From NCBI GenBank assembly GCA_002914845.1, contig JXTC01000144.1, forward strand, positions 595,252-659,251: DNA of 64,000 nucleotides, written 5' to 3'. The notes beneath the pieces were generated by a model that worked only from the letters and a program-made list of their open reading frames with translations, made no database searches and was not told the origin of the DNA. How positions within the stretch are numbered: position 1 is the first letter of the stretch; every line of letters starts with the position of its first letter. Below, piece by piece: positions 12,300 to 25,277 of the stretch. The position numbers were made by a program, and so were the translations under genes. Origin of the DNA: Trema orientale (Eukaryota; Streptophyta; Magnoliopsida; Rosales; Cannabaceae).

Positions 12300-14960
12300 G
12301 ATGAAAGTACTGTATCACCAAATATTATTGATAATTATGTATTAAGTAACATTTGTTATAAAATGATCATAATCGATGACCATAAATTTTTTTGTATTTA
12401 TCTTGATGGGTACATCCAGATCATGAGGGATATGAATCTCAAATTCTCAATGATCGAACAGCGAGACGCGTGTCATGCGTCCTTGGGAAGAAGTTGAGTG
12501 TGAAAGTGTTTTGAGTAAGCCAAGGCCATCTCCACGCTCATCATGAACAACTAGCTAGTAGCACGTGATAGCCATGTGCTAAATACACAACCTCGTTGTG
12601 GGCCTCAACCATGCATGCCACGAGGTGCTTGTCCCCCAAGGCCAGCTGGTTAAATGAACAACTTATATACCAAACAGTTACTACAACTTTCCACGTACCG
12701 CCAAAACCTAATACCTTAATTTGGCTACTAATGATTACTTCCGGTTATAAACACTTTCTTTTATTTTCTTTTATTTTTTTCCTTGAACCTTTTATAGTTA
12801 AACACTTTAGTCGCTATGTGTTACACTCACTCAGACCTCTTTGTTTAGGTAGAATTTTTCATATAATAACCAATTTTTATGTAATCCTAATTGCAACTTC
12901 ATAGCGATGCATGCTTTAATAATTTAATTTAACGCTTCATACTGGCAAAAATAATAAAGAAACAAAAACACTTCTTGAATATGAATTCATGTCTCTAAAT
13001 TCTAAGTACAATTAAACAACATGAAGCTACTTAATTCACTTTGTTTATCATATCACACCGAATTAATTAAACAACTCTGCATTAGTAAATCAGTCTAAAG
13101 CGTAGGAAGAGTTGGATTGTTACCTGCTAGTGTGATAAATAGATATTACTAGCTAAACGCGAGTTTGTTTTAATTACTTCTCTCTCTCAGTCTATATACA
13201 AATTAGTTTGAACTTGATTATTGAATTTTGAAAGGTGTCAATTTCCTATTTTGGATTATCCAGGGTTATTTTAGTTTTGGTACATGAATTTTTAAATATT
13301 TCATTTTACTACTCTGGAAGTATTTCTGTTAACATCTTTTTATGGAAATTAAAAGCTTCGATTGAGACAAAAAAATATATTATGTGGATATTAAAACAGG
13401 TAAAATATATCTCAAGATAACAAACATCATATTTAAAATTCATAGAGCTAAAACTAAGATAAAAAATTACCGATTAGCTCCTTTCCATAGGAAACGTACT
13501 ATCAAAGAGTTTATGGATCAAATTAGCATGGTTTCATATTTTAAGAGTAATGCTATACGAAAATAATAGTACTCAATATTATAATAATATGTCATTACGT
13601 GATTGAGTAGTTTAATTAATAAATGAAGAATTACATAAGTCTCATCTAAAGACTAATTATAATTTATAATTTTAATTAATAAACTAAATACTGCATAAGT
13701 CTCATCCGAAGACTAACTATAATTGACGGTAATTAATACATCATTGAGTAGTAATGAGCATCAAATAATGCGCATAGAATTACTCATATTTGAAAGACAA
13801 AAGATGAATATAAACCAAACCGAAACTAAGCACATATCATGATCGACATAAAAGATAAAACAAAAAAGAAAAAAAGCAACTTTTGGCGTGCAGAAATTAA
13901 CGATGACTACCCAAAAGTCGATTGCACTTTTGCATTGCTAGATAACTCTAACATCCCCGTTAGCTAGATATAGCTAGGCTCGCGACCCAAGACAAAAAAT
14001 CTACATCTCCCCCAAGTAAATACCTACACGTTAAATTAGGGTTCTTGTACAGTACAAAACCCTAGTTACAATTAAAGTCATCATGGCTTACGTACTAGCT
14101 CAGCTACGTCTATTCAATTCAAAGGCTTCCAATGTAGAACACGCATATATTAAAAGCCAAAATATTCGTTTACTAAGGCCGTACGATGCCCCTTAGCCTG
14201 GTGTGCTTTTTATAAGATATGAATAAAAAACACAGAGAATCACAATCTCTCTCTTTCAGAGGACCTAAACCCTAGTGCCTGATCAGCTCTTGCGTCGTTG
14301 TTTTTGCATGTCAGTGATGATTTAATTCACTTGTGTTGTGACATAATGGAGAGAGAGAAATGCCTTGAACAAGAGAAGCTCAGGTATCGATAAAAGAGAA
14401 ACAAAACCACGTGAAAATGGCAATTATTTACTGCCAACACCTTAATTTTGTCATCAGTTACGTCTCACTCAGCACACACGTACGTACAAACGAAACAGAA
14501 AAAGTTTATTATGATGAGAGAGAGAGCGGGGAAGGCTCAGGGAGTTGTGTTCATATTTTTGCTTTTTGGGCAGACTCTGGTTAGCTTTTGCTGTACCATT
14601 TTCGTTCGATTTGGACTAGAGGTGAGGACTGAGGACCAAGTACTGTTTTCTTTTCCTTTTTTTTTTTTTGTCGTCGTTGCTGTTCTGTGTTTAGTTAATT
14701 CGTCGTAGATATTTCTAGTGTTGGACGCTTGTTTCATTATATTTATATCTAGATAAAAGTCTTGCTTTTTTTCCATAAATTAATGCCTCCTCCGTCCTAG
14801 CCTTGAAGTCGTGCAATTTCTTACCTATTAAAAAAAGGGTCGTGTAATTATAGATAAAATAATAAATAGAGAATAAAAAATAGTAGACAACTCGACTGCT
14901 TCTTCTTCTGCTAGAACACATTTTGATTTTTCTTTTTTGAATTTTTCTTTATATGTCTTT
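12300..14960. other. Intergenic DNA, no gene supported
   Basis: AT-rich with scattered moderate-GC patches (12440-12700 and 13900-14350). A short direct repeat occurs near 13630-13730, where a CATAAGTCTCATC..GAAGACTAA phrase appears twice. The frames present are low-complexity and have no homologue that I recognise. Promoter-like TATA stretches occur but cannot be tied to a gene. Confidence 0.4.
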
Positions 14961-14969
14961 CATATAAAT

Positions 14970-15193
14970 ATATATATATTTTACATATTTATAAATATTA
15001 TTTGTCTAATTAAAATTCATCACGGACATCTTTTCATGGTAAAATATAAAGAAAGGAAAATAGTAAATCATCTATATTTATTTTTATTTTTTTTTTCAAC
15101 TACTCAAATCATGATAGTCGTTAAATAATGATCCACCAACTAAAAAAATATATATTGGATATGTGGAAAAAAAAAATACCAACTGGATTATAG
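14970..15193. mobile_element. MITE of the (TA)n-targeting family, copy 2
   Basis: It is read as the reverse complement of the copy at 2603. It contains AATTAAAATTCATCACGGAC, TTTTCATGGTAAAATA, then AACTACTCAAATCATGATAG and an end resembling ATACCAACTGGATTA. The closest relative by eye is 29583-29815. (TA)n flanks lie on both sides. Confidence 0.6.
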
Positions 15194-15207
15194 ACATATA
15201 TATATAA

Positions 15208-15290
15208 AGGTTGTCAATTGGGTCGGTATTTTTTTTTTAACCTACCCGTAGGTATTTTTTTTAGCCGTTGGATAATTGATCTAACGGTTA
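15208..15290. mobile_element. MITE of the (TA)n-targeting family, copy 3, cut off at the sequence gap
   Basis: It begins GGTTGTCAATTGGGTCGGTA, followed by a T run, ACCTACCCGTAGGTATT and TTTAGCCGTTGGAT, which is the standard left half of the family. The remaining half is missing at the run of N. Confidence 0.55.
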
Positions 15291-15295
15291 NNNNN
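15291..15295. other. Assembly gap (5 N)
   Basis: Five N lie between a truncated MITE and the first unit of a tandem duplication. The true distance is unknown. Confidence 0.95.
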
Positions 15296-15312
15296 TTTTT
15301 TTTCTTTTAACC

Positions 15313-16009
15313 TTTATTTGCGAGGTATTTACACTCATAGGTCTATAAATACCCTCACGATTTAATAAAAGGACTTATCCATACATATTATCAAAATTAG
15401 TTATTTTTATTACCATATCACTCATTCGAAATTAATTAAATACCACATTTTCAAATAAATCCTAAATTACTTTGCTGGCACTCGACTGGGCTCGAACCAG
15501 CTGACCATACTAGACCATCCTCTACCGTGGTATAAAAATTTCGATTGGCGTCAGACTTGTTTGATCTTCTATCTCTATCGTCTTGACTAGGTCGAAAAAA
15601 ATTGTAACAGTAGTCAAAAACTTTCGACACTAATCAAATATGTTCGGTCACCTATCAACTCTTACATTTATTTGCGAGGTATTTACACTCATAGGTCTAT
15701 AAATACCCTCACGATTTAATAAAAAGACTCATCCATACATATTATCAAAATTAGTTATCTTTATTACCATATCACTCATTCGAAATTACTTAAATACCAC
15801 ATTTTCAAATAAATCCTAAATTACTTTGCTGGCACTCGACTGGGCTCGAACCAGCTGACCATACTAGACCATCCTCTACTGTGGTATAAAAATTTCGATC
15901 GACGTTAGACTTGTTTGATCTTCTATCTCCATTGTCTTGATTAGGTCGAAAAAAATTGTAACAGTAGTCAAAAACTTTCGACACTAATCAAATATGTTCG
16001 GTCACCTAT
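15313..16009 (+). repeat. Tandem direct duplication, two units of about 343 bp
   Basis: Unit 1 is 15313-15655 and unit 2 is 15667-16009, with an 11-bp spacer. Both start TTTATTTGCGAGGTATTTAC and end near ATGTTCGGTCACCTAT. By eye they differ at roughly ten positions, for example TACCGTGG versus TACTGTGG. No coding frame. The duplication starts 18 bases after the N gap, so its copy number in the real genome is uncertain. Confidence 0.85.
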
Positions 16010-16691
16010 TCAGGACATGCATGTTTCATTCGACCTTTTGCGACTGTGTTTTTATCTCTGTTTTTATTTTTTTTTTTATTTTTTATGAATCTTCAACTAT
16101 CACAAAATGTGTTAGAATGTGATTCACATTCTATAATCCTGAACTTTATTTTTTTTCCATTTATTTTGTCTCAATTTTAGTGTTTAATCTCAATTTAAAG
16201 TCATGTTATAAACCGCGTCTCAAAACATGCAAAAAAAAAAAACATAATTCAGTGTAGCAAAATGTGGCATTCGAAGATACATGCACCAAATTGAGATAAT
16301 AATATAATTCAAAAATGAAATCTAGAATAATTTAAAAGTTAGGGACTACGTTAAGATTTAAGTTATTGTTCAATAAGTTAAAATAAAATCAACCCTAGAA
16401 TTCATTTGTCTTGGTCAATAGATTTTGAAGAAAAAAAAAAAAAGAAAGAAAAAGTATCGTTGTGTTTCATTTTCATAAAATATTCACATGCAAAAAACTA
16501 TAGAATATTGTATCGAACATGCTTTATGGCTTGAAATCGCCTCGCCAAGGTAAACAAGCAGCTGAAGTTTTTATTTGTAGGCGGCTGGTTTCAAACCTTA
16601 GCATCCGCCAAATTAAAAAGGAATCTTTAGTTTTAATTCTGCACTTTTTTGGTTGGTGTTTTTTAATTTTTACTAACTAATTTTTTTAGAC

Positions 16692-17354
16692 TTTTATTAA
16701 TTCACTGATAGAATCAAAGTATTTGAGGATCACCTAGAAGGAATGGGACTGCGTAATATATCACATCTGCTTTAAAGGGCAAGTGGGAGATTGTTAGGAA
16801 TATGCCATAGAAAGCAGTTTCTTTGTTTGACATTTTAAACAATGTTTATTAGATTTAAGTGTTATCTATATGTTGTTAATAAATTTTATAATATGTCTCA
16901 ATTATATACATGTGATGTTTATGTTTTCTATTATGCAAACGTCTAAAAATTTCCATGACTAATAATGAGTAATAAAGAATTGTTCGTGTGAAGTGTTCAC
17001 ATGTGGGAGACTAAATTTTTTATTTCATTATGTCTAAATTAAAAGTTCACATTTTGTAAATAAAGATATTATTTATGAAATCTACTATTTAATTATGAGA
17101 CGCATTATGAAGAATTGTTAGATTATATGAAGTATTAATAAGTACTAACTATAGAACTTTGTTATGATGTGAATTAGTATTATTTATATTTTGTTGTTTA
17201 AAATTAAGTTTATTTTATGAGATAGATTATAAAAATTTACCAAAAAAATTGATTTTTGAATAATTTAACTACCCGAATTGCCCACTAAATAACCAACCAA
17301 TCCGTCGTATAATTAGATAGCTGCGGTTGAGAGGTTTTGAAAATCGCACCAACA
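16692..17354 (+). mobile_element. Ty1/copia 3' end: pol tail, polypurine tract and LTR
   Basis: A frame ending D-H-L-E-G-M-G-L-R-N-I-S-H-L-L-stop is followed by the purine tract GGGCAAGTGGGAGA and the LTR start TGTTAGGAATATG at 16792. This spacing is typical of the end of copia pol followed by the 3' LTR. The LTR probably ends at CACCAACA (17354), giving about 563 bp with TGTTA/..CAACA ends. The rest of the element is absent from the window, so this is a truncated relic. The LTR end is inferred from the inverted termini only. Confidence 0.5.
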
Positions 17355-18383
17355 AATTATTGTAGTCCCTTAAAAAATCACCTTATTCTCCCATTGTTGA
17401 TATGATAGCATTACTCATGGACTAAGAACTTGCACATAATAATTAATCAAAATTAAAAGAAAAAACGAAATCATCTACCCTCCGTATTATTATAACAGAG
17501 TTGCAAAATAAATAAAATTAAACAATAAGCAAAACGATTCAAGTACATGCTTTAATATTAATGGAGTAACATTTTGGTATCTCATGGCTAAACGAGTAGC
17601 ACTATATATAACTGAAATTGAGTATTAGTTTCATGAATAAAAAGGGAACTATTATGGATGTGAAAATTGAAATGAAGTGGGTAATAATGGTGTGAATTGA
17701 ATTGGTAAAACAATTCTATCAAAAAAAACAAAAAACAAAAGAATTGGTAAAACTGAAAAGAAAGTTTTTGGTTAGTCAAAGAAAATGAACTAAATAGGCG
17801 TGCATGCATAGAATATATGTCAGCAAAACCAATCATATCATCTGCCGTATCAAACTGAAAGCCAGGTCAATAATATATATATATATATGTGTAGTTTATA
17901 TTTATACACTCAACCCAAGGACCACACCTTTCTTTGACGCTGGAAATTCGTGGAGCTGAAAATGTGTGCCAATTAGTTTTTCTTTTCCTTTTTTTTTTTT
18001 AATTCTAAATAAAAAAAATTATTAATTAAAAGATCTAATACTGCTGGTTTCTCCCTGATATTCAGTGTAACAGTAACGTTTCCTTAGTCTGATTGGTCAA
18101 ACCTGTTGGCTGAGCAGCTTTTGGAGCAGCATATATATATATTATATATATAAATACCGAACAATGGCACGGATGTTGTAGTTCTCTTAATAAAACCGGT
18201 CTCGTTTATATTTTGACTAATACGAATCATGTTGTAACTAATGCTGTATTAGTCAAACGTGATATGTATTGGTTAAACTATGACCGAGACCAGTCCCCTT
18301 AAGGGGACTATATCCATGCCCCTAAATAATATATTTATTTTTATATATAAATATGCCAGAACATATTTTGCTGAGTGGTACTT
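17355..18383. other. Intergenic DNA with a small inverted repeat
   Basis: No gene recognised. At about 18195-18292, ACCGGTCTCGTTTATA..GACTAATAC is answered by ATGTATTGGTTAAACTATGA then CCGAGACCAGT, an imperfect inverted repeat suggestive of a short foldback element. The chromovirus starts at 18384. Confidence 0.4.
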
Positions 18384-20522
18384 TATCATGATTTCAGACT
18401 GCGTCAGTGGTAGAATGAGTATTTCATAAAAAGAAAAAAAATTTAAAAATAGTTCAAAAACGTTCAGAACTTTAATTTTACATTTGGCCTCTATAAAATG
18501 TTTAATTGAAATACAACACACAGTTATGTGACACTCATTAAATATAGACAATAAATAAAACAAATGTTCAATAATCATGCGTTGAGCATCCATCTCACAC
18601 TCAAACATAGACATAGGTTATATAAATCATGTCCAAATTTCACAATTAAGCTTACTTAGTTATTATTCAATTCAAATTCCTGCTCAAGTCTAGAATTCAC
18701 AAGTCTAGTAGGAGTTTACTAAAATATAAACAAACTAGAAAGCTTTTAATGCCTCACTCAGAGTCTTTCTATCCAAATCACACTAAGTGCCATCTGAGGG
18801 AAAGAAATAGGGCGAGCTAAAGCCTAGTAGAGAATCGATTACATATTTTAATATTTAACAAATATACTCACATTGAAGGTTAGTCATCCATTCAGAACGA
18901 TTCACAAAATTAAAATGAAATCATTGTCCAAAGGTTCAAACATTCCAAGCCATTGTAAAATATCATATCAAAACCAATATATATCTATTCAAGCTAACAT
19001 ATAACTATGTATGTAATCATAATGAACGAGGTATCCTAGTGGGTCACTTGTAAGTCCGAGCCACCTATAAAGGTGACCATAAGTCCAAGCACCCAATGTG
19101 GGGTATTGTAAGTCCGACGGCCGCATAAGTGTGTGAATGCATGTAAATGCTATATGAATGACAGAATAAGGATATGCACCATTTCCACAAAATCATAAAA
19201 TAACCATATAGCATTCTTTAATCAAACAATATTTAGTCATCAAAACTGAGTTCTCAATTTTTTTAGAATTTCTAGAAATTTCGCTAGTATAATGGCTGTT
19301 TTTAATCAAAACCCAAAAATCTAATTTCCTACAAAAAATACTTCAAAATAGTATATATGATACGCCAACCAGTGTGACGTGTTTTCCAGGCAGTTTAATT
19401 CTCAAATCAACTCAAAACAAGTATAAATACTATTTTAACAAAATATTTCACGAAATTCTATATGTATTTAAAATATGTAAAATTCAAAATTAAACAAATT
19501 TTAGAACCAAGTAATCGAATCCATACCTTAAACAAGTAACTAGATAGCTCTACAGTGCCATGAAGAGTGTTTGACGTTGTTTAGGGGTCGTTCGGAGGAT
19601 CATGGGTCGTTTTTGAACCCATGATCGATTGGTTTAAAAGTTTGGTTTTCCAACGGAGCTTCATATCATGAAAAGACTACACCATTGAATTCATAGTGCC
19701 CAAATTAGCTAGGTTAGACATATAATTTGACCGATTTGGGCTAAGACCGAAACCCAGCTCAAGCACGCAAAACGAGGTAAATTTGACTCATTCAATCTCG
19801 TTTTTCGTGCCCGTTTCGAAACATAGTCAATATATATCTCATTTTTCATCATTTCTTACGTACATTCCAAAAATGATATTAATTTTATAATCTAACCACC
19901 CGATCGAAAAGTTAACAAAGACACTAATTTTACATAAAACTGTCCAACGAGATTGAAATCAAACGGGGCAAAATCGAGCTACGAGATAGTTACCATGTGC
20001 TTACCCGTGAGGAGAGGAATCGGTAGAGACCGATTGTGAGGTCTATCGTTGCCAGAATCAACAGTAGCGAGCAAATATGTCTGGGGCTTTTTCACGTCAT
20101 CGGCAGCGATGGACGCGTTTTTAGGCGATGGGGCTCTAGCTAGGAGGGTTGTCGACGTCTGCGGTCCAGCTGGTGGTGGTGGCACGGCCTGAAACTCACC
20201 GGAGGAAGGTCGACGGAGCTTGGCTGATTTTTCGACGTTTTTGTCGGATTTCAGCTGAGAGAGGAATCAGGGAGGAGAGAGAGAGAGAGAGAGTGAGAGC
20301 AGGCCACGTGTCTTGGCCTTGTAGGGCTATGTAATTTTTAAAAAATTACACATAAGTCCCTATTTTTTTGAATTTTCATTCAATTAAGTCCTTAAAGTTT
20401 GCAATTTAGACCCTATTTCAAGAATTTTCACATTTTAACCCAAAAATTTGAATTGGAATTTTTTTGGGGAAAAATATTAGTCAATAGAACAAAATACTCT
20501 TAAAATTTTCAGAGGTTTTACA
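18384..20522 (-). repeat. Left (3') LTR of the chromovirus
   Basis: About 2139 bp, starting TATCATGATTT and ending GTTTTACA. It aligns with 25278-27423, for example CATTTGGCCTCTATAAAAT near the start and AAGTGTGTGAATGCATG mid-way. A GC-rich block lies at about 20100-20310, followed by a GA microsatellite. Visible mismatches are frequent, so the insertion is not recent. Confidence 0.85.
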
Positions 20523-20535
20523 TCCTTCCCTCCTT
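20523..20535 (-). other. Polypurine tract of the chromovirus
   Basis: The minus-strand sequence AAGGAGGGAAGGA directly precedes the LTR start TGTAAAAC. Confidence 0.8.
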
Positions 20536-20575
20536 ATAAGAATTTTGTCCCGAAGTTCAAGTATAAGGCATAAAT

Positions 20576-23500
20576 TCAAAGTACAACCTCAAGTTGAAAA
20601 TTAAACAGATAAGAGTATTTTTCATACATCTCTGTCTCGAGCTCCCAAGTAGCTTCTTCTTCTTTGTGGTAATTCTAAAAAACTTTGACAAGTAGAATTT
20701 CTTTGTTGTGAAGTACTTTGAGTTCTCTTCCCAACATTCGAACTGGTTGCTCCCTGTAAGTGACATCCTCTTGAATATGTATTTCTACATACTGAATCAC
20801 ATTGGACAGGTTAAGAATGAACTTCCTCGATATTGAAACATGAAAGACATTGTGCACATGACTCAACTATGGTGGTACATCTAATCAATATGCTACTGGA
20901 CCAATTCTTTCAGTAATCACAAATGACCCAATGCACCTTGGAACTAACTTTCTTTTAACTCCAAATCTAGTGACTTTGCGCCTTGGTGTGACTTTTAGGA
21001 ATACTTTATTATTAACATCAAACTCTACTTGACGCCGTAGGGGATCTACATAGCTCTTTTAATGACTCTAAACAACCTTAAGTCTTTCTCTTATCATATT
21101 AATCTTTTTAGTAGTCTCTTATATTAATTCTGGCTCAAGAGTAACTCGTTTCTCTGCGTCAGCCAAACACAAGGGTGACCTACATAGCCTACCATACAAT
21201 ACCTCATATGGTGCCATACTAAGACTGGTTGGTAGCTGTTGTTTTAAGTAAATTCCACTAATGACAAGTGATCATTCCAACTTTCACCAAAGTCTAATAT
21301 ATATGAGCGAAGCATTTCCTCTAGAATCTGAATAGACCTCGCAGATTGACCATCTATCTGAGGGTAATGAGCTGTACTGAGATTCAGTTATGTTCCCAAA
21401 GCTTTCTGCGAAGCTCTCCAAAATTTGAATGTAAACCTTGGATCTCTGTCAGAAACTATGCTAAAATGCACTCTATGCAAGCGAACAATATGATCTATAT
21501 AAAGACGACTGAGTTTATTGAGAGAAAAATCAATCCGAACTGGTATAAAGTAGGGTAGTCTTAGTTATTCGATCAACAATTACCCAGACCGCATTACTTT
21601 TCCTTTGAGTCCTTGGCAATCCCATTACAAAGTCTATAGTAATCTTATCCCATTTTCATTCTGGGATAGGTAATAGCTGAAGTAGTCCAGCAAGTCTATG
21701 ATGTTCCATTTTGACTTGCTGATAAGTCATACACTTAGCCATAAAAATAGCTATGTCTCGTTTCATGCCTTTCTACCAATACTACATTTTTAAATCATAT
21801 TATATCTTAGTACTACCAAGATGTACTGCATACTTGGATTTGTGAGCTTCGGTCCAGATAGACTCTCGAAGGTGTGGATCATTAGCTACAGCTAACTTTC
21901 TATTGAAAAGTACAAATCCTTCTCTATTAGTGCTCCAACTATCTAGTTGTTCACCATTCTAGAGTTGGTTCGAGATTTTCCTCAACTCTTGATCTTGCCA
22001 TTGACTCTGCTGAGCTATCTGGAGAAGTGAGGGAGTAGTCACTATATTACTGACACAAGCAATATAATTTTTCTCGAAGTACTCTAAATTATAATTGTCA
22101 ATAATGACTGAATTTTTCCACTCTTTAAGTACTAAGGAAGCAAGCATGCCATGAGGTTTATGGATCAAGGCATAGGCTACCATATTTGCTTTTCTAGGAT
22201 GGTACTGAAGATTAAAATTATATTCCTCCATATACTCAGTCCATCTTATCTGTCACAACTTCAAGTCCCACTGAGTAAAGAGGTATTTCAAACTCTTGTG
22301 ATCAGAGTAGATATCAAACTTAACACCTTATAGGTAACACCTCCAGATCTTGAGTGCAAAGATCATAGCTACCAACTCTAAATTATGAGTGGGATAGTTC
22401 TTCTTATGTGCTTTTAACTGTTAGGAAGCATAAGCTACAACTCTGCCATTCTGTATTAAAACACATCATAGTCTTAAACCATAAGTGTCTGTGTACACCA
22501 CATAAGGTTCACTACTATCATGAATAATAAGAACATGTGCAGTTATCAGTTTCTCTTTCACTTTCATGAATGTTGTCTCACACTTGTCATTCTAGACAAA
22601 CTTGACATCTTTTCTAGTTAACTTGATTAAAGGAAATGCAATGCTCGAGAAGTTCTTCACGAAACAACGATAATATCCTGTTAAACCAAGGAAACTTTGT
22701 ACTTTAGTCACATTCCTTGGTCTCTCCCATCCTAGAACAGACTCTATCTTGGAGGGATCGACTGAAATACCATCTTGAGAGATCACATTCCCTAAGAATT
22801 TTACTTTTGTTATATAAAAATCATACTTTGATCTCTTAGCATATAACTGATAATCTCTCAAAGTCTGAAGCACGACTCTTAAGTGTTCAGCATATTCTTC
22901 CCTAGTCTTGGAATAGATTAGGATATTATCAATAAATACAACCATAAATCTATCCAAGTAAGGCCTGAAAATTCTGTTCATAAGGTCCACAAACATTGCA
23001 AGTGCATTCATCAATCTGAAAGGCATAACCAGAAACTCAAAATGACCGTATCAAGTCATGAATGCTATTTTCAGTATATCTTCTTCACGAATCTTCAGTT
23101 GTAGTATCCAGACCTCAAGTCTATCTTGGAAAAGAATTTTGATCCACCGAGCTAGTCAAATAATTCATCAATCCTTGGCAAATGATACTTATTCTTTACC
23201 GTAAGCTAGTTTAGTTTTCTTTCATCCACACAAAGTCTAAGTGTGCCATTAGCTTTCTTCGCAAAAAGAATTAGAGCACCCCAAGGTGAGGGAGCCATTC
23301 GATAAGCGAGAATAGAAATTAGTTGAGCTCCAGGAACTAAGTCAATAGAGAATTTAATCTCTCTATCAGGTGGTAATCCAGGTAAATCCGCTGGAAAAAC
23401 ATCTGGAAACTCACTAATCACTGATATCCATGGATATTGATCTACAGTTCCCATCTCACCATCGATGGTAAACAAACTTCTGTAACATTTTAATTTCTTT

Positions 23501-25130
23501 CTCCTATTAATACACGATCTCAGAAGAGGACTGGACTTTATTAGATTCAAACCAACTTGATATACAACTTAATACCTATCTTCAGAATAAAGAGTTACTT
23601 TCCTACTATGATAATCCACTATAGATCAATATTTGGACAACCAGTCCATATCAAGAATCACGTCAAATTGATCCATAGGTATCACAATCAAATTAGCCAA
23701 TAATTCACAACCATCAATTATGATAGTACAAGAGTTGCATATAATAGACACACCATAGACATTTTCCAAAGGAGTATCAAGGTTCAAAGGAGGATCAAAA
23801 GTTTCATATTTCAAACCTAACATATTAGCAAATAATACAGATATAAAAGAATGCGATGTACCAGTATCAAACAATACATAAGCCTAAGGGTGATAAAGTA
23901 AGATCATATCATCAACCACTCCATGTCCAGGCTAGTCATATTCTCTTATTTCGGTGTCCGTATAGGCTTGAGCCTTTCTCTTTCCTTTATTTCCTCTGCC
24001 TCTACCCGGAGGGCTACTACGAGATCCAAGAGTCCTGTTGTTAGATTGACCATAATCTCCTTGAGTTCCCAATGCCTAAGGGGTTTGGCGCCCTAGGGTG
24101 TAGCTAGAACCCTAGGGATGATATTGATACTGGGTTGGGGAGTTGAAAGTCAGAGCTGAGCTCTGGAATTGAGCAGGCCTAGTTTGCTGACTAGGGATGG
24201 GTGTCTAGGCTGCTTAGCCCCCCTGTAGTCCCTTAGAAGTCGATGGAGAATTCTGCAAAATCTGTGGACAATTTCTCATAAAATGGTCTTATTGGCCATA
24301 GTTGAGGTAGGAATACGGGGCAAAGCGTCCACTACCTGATGAACTAAAACCACCATTATGTCCACTACTATGTGAGCCTTGTCCTTGCCCTTGATTATGA
24401 CTTTTCTTCATTTTTCCTTCATTATCTTTCTCTTTATTTTCACCACTAGTTCCTCTTTCTCTAGCCATCGTAGCCTCAATCTGATGAGCTATGTCATATG
24501 CATCAATAAGAGTAGTGACTAGAAATGGTTCAAGTCTACTGCAAATTTCTGACCTCATGTTGATTCTGAGCTAGATCACTTGAAGTCTCAAATGAGTCCT
24601 CAGTTTGTGGGCATACTGAGAAAGTTCCATAAACCTTGCATAATATTCGTCAACGGTCATGCTCTCTTGACGTAGATTATTGTACTATTGCTGCATCTCA
24701 TTTATATGATCATCATTAGCATACTATCCTCTAAACACTTCATCGAACTGCTCCCAAGTCATAGTAGTAGTGTTTTGAGTCAACTTTACGGTGTTCCACC
24801 AATGATCAACTACATCTTGGAGCAAGTACATCACAAAGCTCACTCTTTACTCTCCTGGCACTACTATAGTAACAAATTTCTTCTTAACTTCCTTAAGCCA
24901 CCTCAGTGCTGCTATGGGGTCGTGTCCTCTATAAAGGTTCAGTGGGTTTAGCTTACAAACTCCTTGAAACTGCTAGACCGATTATTTTCAGGAGTTGGCC
25001 TGGTTATGAGACTAGGTATTCTCTGCATAGCTTGCTGGAGAGCACCAACCAGATCAAATGCAGGTGGATCTTACTATGGAGGAGCATATTGTTCTCTCTC
25101 AGGGAGAGGCACTCTTCTTCTTGGAGCCAT
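20576..25130 (-). pseudogene. Degenerate gag-pol of the Tekay-type chromovirus
   Basis: Gag begins at 25130 with M-A-P-R-R-R and meets in-frame stops within 20 codons. A degraded zinc knuckle (Y-G-Q..H-F-M-R-N-C-P) lies near 24260-24300. The protease segment at 23626-23874 has F-D-T-G-T-S-H-S-F-I. RT spans about 22592-23550: its N part has [10 protein letters not shown] and its palm has F-I-D-N where a functional RT has F-I-D-D. RNase H reaches to about 22230. The integrase at about 21550-21960 keeps C..Q-Q-V-K and D-F-V-M-G-L-P-R. The chromodomain at about 20585-20760 (V-R-M-L-G-R-E..L-V-K-V, then, after a stop, E-E-E-A-T-W-E-L-E) closes the polyprotein. No continuous frame exists. Confidence 0.85.
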
Positions 25131-25258
25131 TTTTTTTATTTGTATTTCGATATATACAGTGTATTAGTAAGATGATGATGATGCACGATTCATATAAAAA
25201 GAAATGTCCAGTCTAGTTTAATGAGTGACAACCTTTGAGTATTTTAAACTAAAACCGA

Positions 25259-25270
25259 GCTTTGATACCA
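25259..25270 (-). other. Primer-binding site (initiator tRNA-Met) of the chromovirus
   Basis: The minus-strand sequence TGGTATCAAAGC has one mismatch to TGGTATCAGAGC and lies 7 bases inside the right LTR. Confidence 0.85.
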
Positions 25271-25277
25271 ACTTTTC

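Noticed and set aside
14448-14776. Overlapping frames on both strands, one with a hydrophobic stretch
   Set aside because: Low-complexity T- and GA-rich DNA produces them. No family likeness and no conserved start context.
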